Assembly (NCBI GenBank): GCA_005792355.1
Contig: SXSC01000291.1
Span: 32,051 to 96,050 of the forward strand
Length of the DNA stretch: 64,000 bases
Direction of reading: 5' to 3'
Source of the DNA: Opitutaceae bacterium
GTDB lineage: Bacteria; Verrucomicrobiota; Verrucomicrobiia; Opitutales; Opitutaceae
The translations under genes were made by a program, and so were the position numbers. Below the pieces are notes generated by a model that saw only the letters and a program-made list of their open reading frames with translations, was not told the DNA's origin and ran no database searches. Positions 8,603 through 19,200 of this stretch are shown here, in pieces; the first letter of the stretch is position 1; every line of letters begins with the position of its first letter.

Positions 8603-9781
8603 ATGATCGACCAAGTCTATCTGGCCGGTGGAGCGCGGACGGCGATTGGCGGATTCTGCGGCGCGTTCGAGCAGACGTCGGCGGTGACGCTTGGCAGTGT
8701 GGTGGCAAAGGCGGCGATCGACCGGGCGGGAGTGCTTGCGGCGCGGGTCGACGAAGTGATCTTCGGCAATGTGATTGGCGCGGGGCTCGGCCAAAATGTG
8801 GCGCGGCAGGTGGCGATTGGGGCGGGGTTGGGTGAGGCGGTGGGAGGCACCACCGTTAACAAGGTCTGTGGTTCCGGCCTGAAGGCGGTGATGCTGGCGG
8901 CGCAGGCGATTCAATCCGGCGAGGCGGGCGTCATGATTGCTGGCGGCACCGAAAACATGTCGCGGGCCCCGTACCTCTTGGAAAAGGCGCGCGGCGGCTA
9001 TCGCCTGGGTCATGGCGAGCTAGTCGACTCGGTGATCCGGGATGGGTTGTGGGATGTTTATCGCAACGTGCACATGGGCACCTGCGGCGACCGGTGTGCG
9101 GAACGGTATGGATTCACGCGGGCGCAGCAGGATGATTATGCGGTGGCGAGTTTTCAGCGGGCGCTGGCGGCGACGGCGGCGGGCGTTTTTTCCGCGGAGA
9201 TTGTGCCGGTGGAGGTGAAGACGGGTCGCGAAAGCGTCGCGGTGCGGGCAGACGAGACACCCAAGCGATTCAACGAGGAGAAACTGCGCCGGCTTCGCCC
9301 CGCGTTTGGCGAGCTGGGCACGATCACGGCTGGCAATGCCTCTGGGATCAACGATGGCGCGGCGGCGGTTGTGGTGTTGTCGGAGGACCGGGTGCGCGAA
9401 CTTGGCGTGAAGCCGCAGGCGCGGATCCTCGGCTATGCGACGGCGGCGCGGGAACCGGAGTGGTTCACCCTTGCGCCGATCCTCGCGATTGAGCGATTGC
9501 TGCAAAACCTCGGCTGCGGCGTGAAGGACGTGGATCTCTTCGAAATCAACGAAGCGTTTGCGGTCGTGCCGATGGCGGCGATGCACGACCTCGGCCTGCC
9601 GCAGACGAAAGTGAACATTCACGGAGGTGCGGTCGCGCTCGGCCACCCGATTGGCGCCAGTGGGGCGCGCACGCTGGTGACTTTGATGAATGCGCTGCGG
9701 GTGCGCGGCGCGAAGGTCGGCGTCACCGCGCTCTGCATCGGTGGCGGTGAAGCCGTGGCGATGGCGGTTGAGTTGTGCTGA
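8603..9781 (+). CDS. Acetyl-CoA C-acetyltransferase (thiolase)
   Basis: The 392-residue protein is a full-length type II thiolase. [11 protein letters not shown] (Cys89) is the acylated active-site cysteine, [13 protein letters not shown] and [12 protein letters not shown] are family blocks, [17 protein letters not shown] carries the catalytic His, and the final [10 protein letters not shown] holds the second Cys. It joins or splits acetyl-CoA and acetoacetyl-CoA in the cytosol. I start at ATG 8603, preceded at a short distance by AAGGA; the frame is open further upstream, but the family N-terminus begins here ([16 protein letters not shown]). It stands alone, so biosynthetic versus degradative use cannot be decided. 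Confidence 0.93.
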   Translation: MIDQVYLAGGARTAIGGFCGAFEQTSAVTLGSVVAKAAIDRAGVLAARVDEVIFGNVIGAGLGQNVARQVAIGAGLGEAVGGTTVNKVCGSGLKAVMLAAQAIQSGEAGVMIAGGTENMSRAPYLLEKARGGYRLGHGELVDSVIRDGLWDVYRNVHMGTCGDRCAERYGFTRAQQDDYAVASFQRALAATAAGVFSAEIVPVEVKTGRESVAVRADETPKRFNEEKLRRLRPAFGELGTITAGNASGINDGAAAVVVLSEDRVRELGVKPQARILGYATAAREPEWFTLAPILAIERLLQNLGCGVKDVDLFEINEAFAVVPMAAMHDLGLPQTKVNIHGGAVALGHPIGASGARTLVTLMNALRVRGAKVGVTALCIGGGEAVAMAVELC

Positions 9782-9800
9782 TGCGCCGGCGGCGGGGCAA

Positions 9801-9863
9801 TAAGGGACAGGTCAATCAAGGTTCGAAGTAGGGACAGGTTAACTATACCCAAATTCGGGTATA
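9801..9863. repeat. Left flank of the RAYT element: two GGGACAGG direct repeats plus a palindrome
   Basis: AAGGGACAGGTC starts near 9802 and TAGGGACAGGTT near 9829. A palindrome with arms TATACCC and GGGTATA (9844-9863) follows, 44 bp before the transposase start. Two further GGGACAGG copies in the same orientation lie downstream of the gene (11301-11353). These look like the boundaries of a transposase module. Confidence 0.65.
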
Positions 9864-9907
9864 CGCAGCGCTGGTCGAACGGCAGCCGGGGGGCAGGCTC
9901 GCGGTGC

Positions 9908-10894
9908 ATGAGACAAAGGCGCATCAAGATTTCGGTGGCGGAAAGCGAGGCGGCGTATCACTGCGTCACTCGCACGGTGAACGGCGAATGGCTGTTCGAT
10001 GACGCGGCCAAGGAAATTCTTCGCCGGCAGATTTGGCAGGTGGCAGATTACTGCGGTGTGCAAGTTTACACCTACACGATCATGTCGAATCACCTCCATG
10101 TCCTGCTCAAAGTCCCGCAACGGACCCCCGTGTCCGACGCCGAACTGCTGCGCCGCTACAAGGTTCTGTATCCCACGCCGACCAAATACCAATCCGCGCG
10201 TCTTGCCGTGATCGAAACCGAGCTGGTCACCAACGGTCCGGAGGCCCTCGTCTGGCGACAGCGCCAGCTCGCGCTGATGGGCGACGTCTCGCAGTTCATG
10301 AAACTCGTCAAGCAGCGGTTCTCAATCTGGTTCAACAAGTCACACCGGCGCTTCGGCACGCTGTGGGCCGAGCGCTTCAAGAGCACGTTGGTCGAAACCA
10401 AGGAGCGGTTGGAGCAAACCATAGCTGCGTACATTGATCTCAATTGCGTGCGCGCCGGACTTGTCTCCGATCCCAAGGACTACCGTTTCTGTGGGTATGC
10501 GGAAGCCGTGGCGGGCAACTCCACGGCCCGGGAGGGCATTCGCTCCGTGACGGGCGGCCGTGCGTGGAACGAGACGCAGGCGCATTACCGTGAGGTGCTC
10601 TTTGGCACCGGGGCCGGACCTCGCGAGGGGGCGGCGACCATTTCTCTCGACGACCTCCAACGCGTGGTCGACGAAGGCGGACGGCTGCCGTTGGCGACGG
10701 TCCTGCGCTGTCGGCTTCGTTATTTTACAGATGGCGCCGTGCTCGGCAGCCGGGCCTTCGTGCAGGTGCAGCTGGCCAAATACCGCCAAACGACTGGTCG
10801 GCGCGAGCGTACCGCGCCGCGCGCGTTGCCGGCCTGGACGGATTGGGGTGACTGGGCGACTCTGCGCGGGTTGCGAAAGCGGGCGATGGGGTGA
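9908..10894 (+). mobile_element. REP-associated tyrosine transposase (RAYT, Y1/IS200-like)
   Basis: The 328-residue protein carries the Y1 transposase fold: the HUH metal motif NHLHVLLKVP (His62, His64) and the helix with the catalytic tyrosine AAYIDLNCVRAGLV (Tyr175). RAYTs are single-stranded DNA nucleases that cut and join REP palindromes. In agreement, a REP doublet follows within 170 bp of the stop and others lie nearby. The gene is intact, starts with ATG and has a 100+ residue C-terminal extension beyond the catalytic core. GGGACAGG repeats on both sides mark the module. Confidence 0.88.
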
Positions 10895-11060
10895 AGACGC
10901 CGAATTCACCACGAGAAGACGGGAAGGCAGGATATAGATTGGCGCAGTAAATTTTCGCCATTCACGTTTTGCGGCCGCTGTGGCGCGGAAGTGTGCCTGG
11001 CCTTGAGATTGGTTGCCTCGCTTAGCCCGAAGATTTTGCAGCGCGGCACCCGCAACCAAA

Positions 11061-11132
11061 GGAGGGGCGGTTGCCCAACCGCCCAAATACGGTCGGCCGA
11101 CGGTTCTTCGGCGGTTGGGAAACCGCCACTCC
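11061..11132. repeat. REP-like palindrome doublet downstream of the RAYT gene
   Basis: GGGGCGGTTGCCCAACCGCCC and GGCGGTTGGGAAACCGCC form two nearly perfect hairpins about 30 bp apart, bordered by GGAG and CTCC so that the whole unit is also an inverted pair. It has the same family and layout as 8352-8414, and is the likely substrate of the neighbouring RAYT. Confidence 0.78.
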
Positions 11133-11300
11133 CTGTGGAACACTCAAAATCGTCACAGAAATGCACGATGCGGACGGATGGCAGCACACTCAGAGGTGTG
11201 AAGTCTTCGGGCTAAAGGCCACGCACGACCCATCGCGTGTCACGATATCCGACCGGTGTAGTCTTTTCAGGCAGCCAGCCTGGGGGGGCCGTCGACGTCT

Positions 11301-11353
11301 AAAAAAGGGACAGGCTGAATCATGGCTCCTAAAAGGGACAGGTCGAATTTCGG
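11301..11353. repeat. Right flank of the RAYT element: two GGGACAGG direct repeats
   Basis: AAAAAAGGGACAGGCTGAAT starts at 11301 and AAAAGGGACAGGTCGAATTT at 11331. They match in orientation and core the two copies upstream of the transposase (9801-9840), giving a paired-repeat frame around a 1.5-kb module. Confidence 0.62.
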
Positions 11354-11408
11354 CACCGGCGTCCCGGCCGACGATCTTGTTTACCCAGAAAGGCTGAATT
11401 GCAGGGTC

Positions 11409-12350
11409 TTAATTCACCACGTTCTGAGGCTGGCCCGTGATCCAGGCACGGATGTTTTCCACGGCGACCTGCATCAAGCGACGGCGCGCGGCCTCGGTGG
11501 CCCACGCAAGGTGCGGCGTGATGACGCAGTTGGGCGCGTCTAACAACGGATTGTCCGACAGCGGTGGTTCGACGGAAAGCACATCGAGGCCGGCGCCGGC
11601 GATCCGGCCGGTGCGTAACGCGTCGGCGAGGGCCGCTTCATCAATCAGCGCACCGCGACCGGTGTTGATCAGAAAAGAGGTCGGTTTCATCACCGCCAAG
11701 GTCGTGGCGTTGAACATCTGCTTCGTTTCGGGCGTCAGAGGACAGTGGAGCGAAACTACATCGCTTCCGCGCAGCACCGCCTCGAGATCGGCGCGCCCGG
11801 TGGAGCGCGTCGCATAACGCACCCGCATCCCGAAGGCCTCGCCGATTTTTCCCACCGCCCGGCCGATCCGTCCGGCGCCGACAATGCCGAGGTTGAGTCC
11901 GGCGAGCTCGACGAGCGCTCCATCCCAATAGCACCAGTCGGCGCTTCGAGCCCAGCGGCCGTCGCGAACGGTGTGCGCATGGTGGCCGGTGCGCTGGGTG
12001 AGTTCGAGCAGCAGGGCGAAAACGTGCTGCGCGACGGACGTCGTACCGTAGGCGGGGATGTTGCACACCGGAATGTCGCGCACGCGCGCGGCGGCACCGT
12101 CAACGATGTTGTGGCCGGTCGCGAGCACACCGATGAAGCGCAGGTTTGGCAATTGGGCGAGCGTGTCCGCGGAGAGGGGCACCTTGTTCGTGAGCACAAT
12201 CTCGGCAGCGCGCGCGCGCGCGACGATGTCGGCCGAGGCGGTGCGCGCGTGGACGATGAGAGCGGCGAGCTGGGCGAGGGGTTCCCAGCTGAGGTCGCCG
12301 GGGTTGAGCGTGTGGCCGTCGAGGACGACGATCCGGAGCGGGTTGGTCAT
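11409..12350 (-). CDS. D-2-hydroxyacid dehydrogenase (glycerate/hydroxypyruvate reductase type)
   Basis: The 313-residue NAD-dependent enzyme has the family's Rossmann motif LGIVGAGRIGRAVGKIGEAF, the SLHCPLTPETKQMFN block, TGRGALIDEAALADAL with the substrate Arg, GAGLDVLSVEPP and the catalytic His in TPHLAWATEAARRRLM. The final QPQNVVN is typical of glycerate dehydrogenases, so reduction of hydroxypyruvate to D-glycerate is the best guess; a related 2-oxoacid is possible. A second family member lies upstream on the same strand, separated by about 395 bp. Confidence 0.88.
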   Translation of the reverse strand: MTNPLRIVVLDGHTLNPGDLSWEPLAQLAALIVHARTASADIVARARAAEIVLTNKVPLSADTLAQLPNLRFIGVLATGHNIVDGAAARVRDIPVCNIPAYGTTSVAQHVFALLLELTQRTGHHAHTVRDGRWARSADWCYWDGALVELAGLNLGIVGAGRIGRAVGKIGEAFGMRVRYATRSTGRADLEAVLRGSDVVSLHCPLTPETKQMFNATTLAVMKPTSFLINTGRGALIDEAALADALRTGRIAGAGLDVLSVEPPLSDNPLLDAPNCVITPHLAWATEAARRRLMQVAVENIRAWITGQPQNVVN

Positions 12351-12745
12351 GGGGGATGTGGAAGTTTGCTGCGACTATTCAAAGTGGAAGCGGCCAGAGG
12401 TGGCAATCTTGACAGTTCCGTCAGCGGACCAAGCGCGGCGGTGCGCGGTGATCCAAGCGAGGGCGGATCGACGGCACGGAGAAAAGGATGCGTGGATCGT
12501 GGTCACGGCCGAGATCCTCGGTGCAGAGATCGACGCTCGCGACCGTGCCGCCTTCACCCGGTTGGGCAACCGCTAGCCCGCATTTTTCACACTTTCCGCG
12601 GAATTCTCCCTGCGCTTGACGAGTTTTGGGCGGCGTGAGCTTGGATATCTGGGGTTCATGCGGGCTAGCTCGCATTGTAAAGCCCGGGGCGGTTTTCATT
12701 GAGCTGCCTCCTGTCCACTCAGCCTCCAGGCCGTACCGGAGGCGG
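12351..12745. other. Non-coding gap between two dehydrogenase genes
   Basis: Only a single REP-type arm (CGGTTGGGCAACCG, 12559-12572) is recognisable. Short open frames here have no family resemblance and no start context. Confidence 0.45.
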
Positions 12746-13744
12746 TCAAGTTCTCGACGTGCGCCGTCGATCCCACATGGTCGCATCGAGCAATGTTGCC
12801 GGCGGTTCGCCCCGCAGCACGGCGAGCACGTGCTCTGCTGCGGTGACATGGCTGCGCCGGCGGCCCTCGTTGGTGTAAGCAGCCATGTGCGGGGTGGCGA
12901 CGACGTGGGGATGCCGCATCAGCGCATGATCGGGGGCAAACGGCTCCTGCTCCCACACGTCGATGCCCGCCCCGGCGAGATGTCCGCTCTCCAATGCGGC
13001 CAGGACAGCGGTCTCATCGATGAGCGGTCCGCGCGCCGTGTTGATCAGCACCGCGCCACGGGGCAACAAGGCGAGTTGTTCGGCCCCGATGAGCCGGCGC
13101 GTGGCCGCACTGGACGGGATATGCAATGAAAGCACGTGAGCTTGCGGCAGCAGTTCCGCGAGGCTGGCGCAGGGCACCGCTCCGGCCGCGACGATTACCG
13201 GTGCGGCCACAAATGGATCATGCACGCAGATTCGCATCCGCATCACGCGAGCCATTTCCGTGACGCGGCGGGCAATGCGGCCGAAGCCGACGAGGCCAAG
13301 GGTCTTTTCGGCGAGATCGAAACCCATCACCGAGGGATCCAACTTCCAGTGACCGGCCTTCGAATTATGATCGGCCGCCGCGATCCGGCGGGCGACGACG
13401 AACATCAAGCCCACGGTGAACTCGGCCGTCGATTCGGTGGGTGCCTCGGGCGTGTTGACCGCGCAGACCCCCGCGGCGCTCGCCGCCGGAACGTCGACGT
13501 TGTCGTAGCCGATGCCGGTGCGCGCGATCACCTTGAGCCGCGAAGCGCCGGCGAACGCCGCGGCATCGTAGTGCAGCCGCGTGCCGACAATGGCGGCGTC
13601 GGCGTCGGCGAATTCGAACCCCGGATTCGCCGCCGCAGCGGGTGGAACACCAGGTCCGGCGAGGAGGACGCGACCGCGCAACGTGTCGAAGGCGGCGGAG
13701 TGCAAAGGGACATCGGTCCAGAGCTGGGCAGGGGCGTCGGGCAT
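12746..13744 (-). CDS. D-2-hydroxyacid dehydrogenase (phosphoglycerate dehydrogenase-like)
   Basis: The product (332 residues from ATG 13744) shows GLVGFGRIARRVTEMARVM as nucleotide-binding loop, ARTGIGYDNVDVPAA, NTARGPLIDETAVLAAL, GAGIDVWEQEPF and the catalytic His region TPHMAAYTNEGRRR. It resembles D-3-phosphoglycerate dehydrogenase-type oxidoreductases but lacks the C-terminal ACT domain, so a general 2-hydroxyacid role is as likely. The frame is open to 13840, but those 32 residues are proline-rich low-complexity sequence and unlike the family. It shares strand with the dehydrogenase at 11409. Confidence 0.84.
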   Translation of the reverse strand: MPDAPAQLWTDVPLHSAAFDTLRGRVLLAGPGVPPAAAANPGFEFADADAAIVGTRLHYDAAAFAGASRLKVIARTGIGYDNVDVPAASAAGVCAVNTPEAPTESTAEFTVGLMFVVARRIAAADHNSKAGHWKLDPSVMGFDLAEKTLGLVGFGRIARRVTEMARVMRMRICVHDPFVAAPVIVAAGAVPCASLAELLPQAHVLSLHIPSSAATRRLIGAEQLALLPRGAVLINTARGPLIDETAVLAALESGHLAGAGIDVWEQEPFAPDHALMRHPHVVATPHMAAYTNEGRRRSHVTAAEHVLAVLRGEPPATLLDATMWDRRRTSRT

Positions 13745-14092
13745 GTTTTTTGCTGCTGGCGGTGGCGGGAGCGGAGGAGTTCCAGCGGGAGCGGTTCGAG
13801 CAGGGCCGGAGGGAGGTGGCGACTGCAACGCGGCGGCCACATTGAATCAATTTCATTTCGCTCGTGGGTTGCGCCGACTTGGGGAGGTCGCAGGGTGACG
13901 AGTGGGGAGCGTTGGGGGCCTTTGCGTCAGGCTCGTTCGCTTTCCTCCGGCTCGTGCTCTCAATCCGAGGAGAACGAGGAAAGATTGCGCGAACGAAAAC
14001 GATGGAGAGGAGGTAGTGCCTTGGGTGACGGCCCCGGCGCGTCGTCCCGGACTCAAGCTTGCCCCGGGGATTCTCCGGGCTAGAAGAGTCGC
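13745..14092. other. Divergent intergenic region without recognisable gene
   Basis: It separates the leftward dehydrogenase from the rightward TIM-barrel gene. I see no family resemblance in its short frames and no repeats. Confidence 0.4.
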
Positions 14093-15034
14093 GTGCACCA
14101 AAAGAACTCCACGTCTTCCTCCCCCTCCCGTCGCCAGTTTTTCGCGCTGTCCGCGGCCGTTCCCGCGGCACTCGCCGTCCATACGCTCAAGGGTCGGGCG
14201 TTCGCCGCCGGGGCCGGCGCCGACGCTCCCGCCCCGCCGGCGAAGAAGAAAATCCCGATCGGCATCGAGCTCTACGCGGTGCGCGGCGAGCTCCAAAAAG
14301 ATCTGCCCAAGACGCTCCAAACCGTCGCCAAGATTGGTTACGAGGTTGTGGAATTCTATTCGCCGTATTTCGGCTGGAAATTCCCGTACGCGAAGGAGGT
14401 CCGCACGATGATGGACGACCTCGGGCTGCGGTGCTACTCGACGCACAACGGCCTCGGCTCGTTGACCGCGGGCGAGACCATGGATCGGGCGATTGAGCTG
14501 AATCAGATCCTCGGCTCCCGGATCATTGTCCTCGCCTCCCCGCCGCGCGGCGTGGTCGGTCTCGAAGGCTGGAAGAAAGTTTGCGAGCAGTTCACGGCCG
14601 CGTCGGAAAGATTCGCGCCGCACGGTCTGGCGGCCGGGTTTCACAACCACGCCAGCGAGTGGGCCAAGGTCGACGGCGAACTCCGCATCATGGATGTGAT
14701 CGCGGCCCACACGCCGCGGGAGTTCGTGCTGCAACTCGACGTCGGCACGTGCGTGCAGGCCGGCGCAGATCCGGTGGCGTGGATCAAGGCGAATCCGGGG
14801 CGGATTCGGAGTGTGCATCTCAAGGACTGGGCGCCGGGCGCCAAGGAACAGGAGAAAGCCTACCGCGTGCTCTTCATGGAAGGCGTCACGCCATGGAAGG
14901 AACTGATCGCCGCGGCCGAGTCGGTTGGCGGGGTGGAGTTTTATTTGATGGAGCAGGAGGGCAGCCGCTATTCGGAATTCGAAACGGCGGAGCGTTGTCT
15001 CGCGACGTGGAAGGCGATGAGGCGGGGCGTATGA
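14093..15034 (+). CDS. Tat-exported sugar phosphate isomerase/epimerase-like TIM barrel
   Basis: The 313-residue protein starts at a GTG and carries a twin-arginine signal (SRRQFFALSAAVPAALA). The mature part is an AP-endonuclease-2/xylose-isomerase-like barrel: IGIELYAVRGEL at strand 1, GYEVVEFYSPYFG, AAGFHNHASEW with metal-ligand His, LQLDVGTCVQAG, and SVHLKDWAPG. Relatives isomerise or epimerise sugars or act on keto-sugars; the substrate here is unknown. Its stop overlaps the start of the phosphotriesterase-like gene in an ATGA, so the two are translated as one unit, both in the cell envelope. Confidence 0.8.
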   Translation: MHQKNSTSSSPSRRQFFALSAAVPAALAVHTLKGRAFAAGAGADAPAPPAKKKIPIGIELYAVRGELQKDLPKTLQTVAKIGYEVVEFYSPYFGWKFPYAKEVRTMMDDLGLRCYSTHNGLGSLTAGETMDRAIELNQILGSRIIVLASPPRGVVGLEGWKKVCEQFTAASERFAPHGLAAGFHNHASEWAKVDGELRIMDVIAAHTPREFVLQLDVGTCVQAGADPVAWIKANPGRIRSVHLKDWAPGAKEQEKAYRVLFMEGVTPWKELIAAAESVGGVEFYLMEQEGSRYSEFETAERCLATWKAMRRGV

Positions 15035-16050
15035 AACGCCGTGAGTTTCTGCCGCTCGCCACACTCGCCGCCGTGCTCCCACGTCGCTTGTGCGCGGCCC
15101 CGGCGGCGGCGCCCGAGGTGATGACGGTGCGCGGGCGGCGTCCGGCGGCGAGTCTCGGATTCGTCCTGCCGCATGAGCATGTGCTCGTCGATTTCATCGG
15201 AGCCGCGGAGGTGTCGCCTTCGCGCTACGACGCCGACGTGGCTTTTGCGAAAATCAAACCGTACCTCGACGAGGCGAAGTCACTGGGCTGTGCGACGCTG
15301 TTCGAATGCACGCCGGCGTACCTCGGACGCGATCCGCGGCTGCTGGTGCGGCTGGGCGAGGCGAGTGGCCTGAACCTCGTGACCAACACCGGCTATTACG
15401 CGGCGCGGCAGAACAAGTTCCTGCCCGCGCAGGCGCTGCGCGAAGATGCGGATGCGCTGGCGGCGCGCTGGCTGCGCGAGTGGCGCGAGGGGATCGACGG
15501 CAGCGACGTGCGGCCGGGCTTCATCAAGATCGGCATGGATGCGGGAGCCTTGAGTGCGGAGGCGCGCAAACTGGTGCAGGCGGCGGCCCGCACGCATCGC
15601 GCCAGCGGGCTGACCATTGCCGCGCACACCGGCAATCAGGTGGCGGCGCAGGAGGAACTGGCGATTCTCAAAGCGGAAGGTGTGAGCGCTTCGGCGTGGA
15701 TCTGGGTACATGCGCAGAATGCCGCGGACGAGGCCGCACTGGCGGCCGCCGGTCGGGAGGGTGCGTGGCTCTCGTTTGATGGCGTGTCGCCGCGGTCGCT
15801 CACGCGGCATGTGACGCTGGTCACGGCGATGAAACGTGAGGGGCTGCTCGGTCAGGTGCTCGTGTCGCACGATGCCGGCTGGTATCGGCCCGGCGAACCC
15901 GAGGGCGGGCAATATCGCGGTTACGATGTGCTGTTTCGCGCCTTCCTCCCGGCGCTGCGCAAAGCGGGGTTTGGCGATGCGGATATTCGGCAGCTCACGG
16001 TCACCAATCCCGCGCGGGCGTATGCGATCGGCCTGCGGCTGCAGGCGTAG
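15031..16050 (+). CDS. Secreted phosphotriesterase-like metal-dependent hydrolase
   Basis: The 339-residue protein starts at ATG 15031, overlapping the previous stop by 4 nt. MKRREFLPLATLAAVLPRR is a Tat-like signal. The mature part shows the binuclear metal site of the PTE family: LPHEHVLVDF (HxH), the Lys that is carboxylated in GFIKIGMDAG, IAAHTG with a ligand His, WVHAQN, and the Asp of LVSHDAGWY. Family members hydrolyse lactones, phosphotriesters or similar esters. Pairing with a sugar-isomerase-like barrel suggests a carbohydrate lactone or ester; this is inference. Confidence 0.85.
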   Translation: MKRREFLPLATLAAVLPRRLCAAPAAAPEVMTVRGRRPAASLGFVLPHEHVLVDFIGAAEVSPSRYDADVAFAKIKPYLDEAKSLGCATLFECTPAYLGRDPRLLVRLGEASGLNLVTNTGYYAARQNKFLPAQALREDADALAARWLREWREGIDGSDVRPGFIKIGMDAGALSAEARKLVQAAARTHRASGLTIAAHTGNQVAAQEELAILKAEGVSASAWIWVHAQNAADEAALAAAGREGAWLSFDGVSPRSLTRHVTLVTAMKREGLLGQVLVSHDAGWYRPGEPEGGQYRGYDVLFRAFLPALRKAGFGDADIRQLTVTNPARAYAIGLRLQA

Positions 16051-16081
16051 CCCGAACCTTCCGCACCGCGGCGCAAGGCCG

Positions 16082-16180
16082 CCGTTCCTTGGGGAACGGG
16101 CAAAATCGTCGCCGACATGATCGCAATGGATCATCAGAGCACTCATCGGTGTGAAATGTTCGCCCGGTCGGGCCGACTTC
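16082..16180. repeat. Convergent intergenic hairpin in a diverged ~90-bp repeat block
   Basis: CCGTTCC (16082-16088) pairs with GGAACGG (16093-16099). The block that follows (ending near TCGGTGTGAAATGTTCG) resembles 11129-11216 at roughly two thirds of positions by eye. It separates two genes that end towards each other, so it may also stop transcription. Confidence 0.4.
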
Positions 16181-16231
16181 GTTGGGGCTGACCGCGTCGA
16201 CGTGCGGCTGTCCCGGTGCAGGAGATGCGGT

Positions 16232-19200
16232 CTACGGAACCTCGTAGATTTCCACCAGCGCTACTCCGGTCGCGCCCGGGGTGGAGGTCACCCGGGCGGT
16301 GTAGGCGCCGGGCGCCAAACGCACGAGCACGGCGGCGTCGCGGCTGGTCGGTGCAAGGGCGAAGGCACCCACTTTGGCGAAGGCGGTCAGCAGGATCGCG
16401 CCACCACCCCAGTCGTCGTTAAGGGCGATGGCGGTGCTGCTGCCGGCGCGAAAAACCTCCAGCGCCGTTTCCGCCAGTGCATTGGCGACGCCGAAACCGG
16501 CGAGCGACGGACCGATGGCCCGAATCAACACGGTTCGGACCGTGCCGCCGCCCACCACCATGCCCGCGATCAACTCATTGTCCCCGGATCCGACCAAGGC
16601 GCGGGCGGAAATGTTGATCAGGCGAGGCATCTCGGGCGTATAGGCCGACGCCAAGGTGGAGTCGTAAATCTCCGCGAGAGCGGTGCCATTCGTGCCGGAA
16701 ACCTGCAGCGAATGGGCGCCCACCGGCCGCGTGGCCACGAGCGCGGCGTCGCGGCTCGCCGGATCACTGAGAGGGAATGCGCCCACCCTCGCGCCGACGG
16801 CGACGACCTGAGCGTTGCCGCCCCAATTGTCGTTGGTGGCGATGGTCGCGGTGCCCGTCAGGAGCGTGGCGACAGGGTCGGAGGAGAAATTCTCGACGCC
16901 GAAGGCCGCGAGGGCCGGACCGATGGCGCGCAGGATCAATTGCCTGTTGCCCTGGGTGCCGGCGCCTCCGGTGACAAAGCCGACGATGAGCGTGCCGGTG
17001 CCGGGGCCGACATGGTTGCGAATCGAGAAATTGACGAAACGTCCGGGATCGGATTCGCGCACGACAACGGAGACCGGCGCGGAGGCGATGACGTTGCCGT
17101 CGTTGTCGGTGGCGGTGGCAACGAGCACGTGGGTTCCGGCCGTCGGGGCGATCCACGTAAACGCGTACGGCGGTGTGGTGGCTTCGCCCAGTTTCGATCC
17201 GTTGAGCAGAAATTCCACGCGGACGAGCGAACCGTCGGGGTCGGCTGCCGTGGCCGCGAGAGCCATGCTCGTGCCGGTGGCAAACGTGGCGCCCGCCACC
17301 GGTGCCGTCAGCACGACCGCAGGCGGTGATCCGACGGGCAGGCGTCGGTCGAGCAACTCGAGATTGAAACTGAGGTCGGAACTGGTGCCCGCCGATTGAT
17401 GCACTTCCACCGCGAGCGTGTTCAGGCCGCGAACAAGCAGCGGCCGGGGATCGGTGCTGAACCCGAGCGGGAAAAAGGCGCGCTCGGCGGTTCCCTCGAC
17501 CGTGGTGGGGGCGGGCGTGTCATGCGCATAAATGGTCCCGACGGTCATGGCGCTGCGACCAATCTCAGCGCCGTTGAGGTAGACGATGGCGCCGTCGTCG
17601 CGCACCAGATTGAGCGCCAGCTCGCCGACCCGGGCGGGGTCGGTGACCGCAAACGTTCGCCGGAAGTAGGTGGTGATGGCACGGCTGGAAGGATTCGGGC
17701 CGAAGCCGATCACGGTGGTTTCATCGCCGTCGCCGTAGCCGAATTCGGCGACGCCGGAGGCCCAGGCGGTGTCGTCGAAACCGGGCGCGCGCCAGGCGGT
17801 GCCTTGGTCGGTGCCGTCGTCGAGGTACTTCCAGGTGGAATCGGCTGCGATCAGATTGGCGACGACCGGCGGCACGACGGAAAGGGCAACGGGTGGTGAG
17901 GTCGTGACGCCACCGTCGTTGTCGGAGGCGCGCACCGTGATCACGTAGTTGCCGGCCGGCACGGCGTTCCAGGCAAACGTGTAAGGGGCGGTGCGGCTCT
18001 CCCCGAGCTTCGCCGCACCGTTGAAAAATTCGACGTGGGCGATCGTGCCGTCGGAATCGGAGGCCGTGGCCGCGAGGGTGATCGCGGCGGGTGCGATGAC
18101 CCGGGTGCCGGTGGTGGGCGCGGTGAACGCGACCGCCGGTTCCCGGTTGTTGGGGTTGAACAGACTCACGTTGACAATGCGGGAGAGCGTGCGGCCGCCG
18201 ACGTCGTCGATCGCGATCGCACTCAGGGCGTATTCGCCCCAGAACGGGCTCGACCACGTGATGGCGAACGGCGCCGTCGTGGCCTCGCCAATTTTGGTTT
18301 CATTCTGATAGAACTCCACCCGGGTGATCGCCCCCTCACCGGTGGCGTTGGCGGTGAGTTGGACGGGGACGGAAATGGGCAGGCGTGCGCCTGGGGCCGG
18401 GGCGGTGAGCGCGATGACGGGCGGGGCGAAGCGGACGGTGGAGAAGCGGCGGGGCGAGGTCGTCGTGGTGTTGATTTCGTCCTGTGCCGTGGCGCGCCAT
18501 TCATAGTACGAGCCATACGCCAGGCCGGTCCAATTGAGCGTGGCCGTGGTCGCGCCCGCGGGGACATTGACCGTCCCGAGCTGAACCCAGTCGGTGATCG
18601 CTCCCTGCATGTCGTAGGGCAGGGTGAATTCGCTGTTCGCGTCGACTTCGGCGCGGGCGAGGGACGGGGAGTAGGTGCGGGCCGAGATGGTGTTGCGGGC
18701 CGGCGAAAAGGTGAAGGTGCGCAGCCAGCCGTCCCCACCATTGGCGCGACTCTGGTAGTCCTGCAGCACGGAGTGAACCGTCCGGCCCTCGTAAACATCG
18801 CTGCGCTGGCCTTCGCCCGAGACGTGGCCGCAGAGCAGGAGGAAGAGATTCGGGTTGTTCTTCAGGTGGTCGTAGATGGCCCGGCCCTGGGGGCTGAAGG
18901 TCGCCGGGTTGCCGGTATTCACGATCCAATGACTGGTGACGATGGCACGGCGGTGGGGATGCGCCTTGAGCACGGCGTCGGCCCAGTCCAGCACCGGACG
19001 GTAGAAGCTGACGTCGCGGGCATCGTACTCCAGATGAAGGATGATGAACTCGAGGCCGTTGGCTTGGAAGAGCTGGTAGTTGTTATTGTTGTTGGTGCCG
19101 TAGTGGCCGCCGTAGTACGGCCGGCCGGCGAACCGGCTGACGCCGAAGAACTGATTAAAGAAGGTCGTCGTGCCACCGGCGTTCCCGATCGGGGTCTGGT

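Larger units (their letters stand above)
10895..11408. other. RAYT downstream region with REP doublet and right-end repeats
   Basis: No supported gene. The region holds the REP doublet at 11061-11132, a ~90-bp block from about 11115 that partly resembles 16082-16180, and two GGGACAGG motifs at 11301-11353. Confidence 0.55.
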
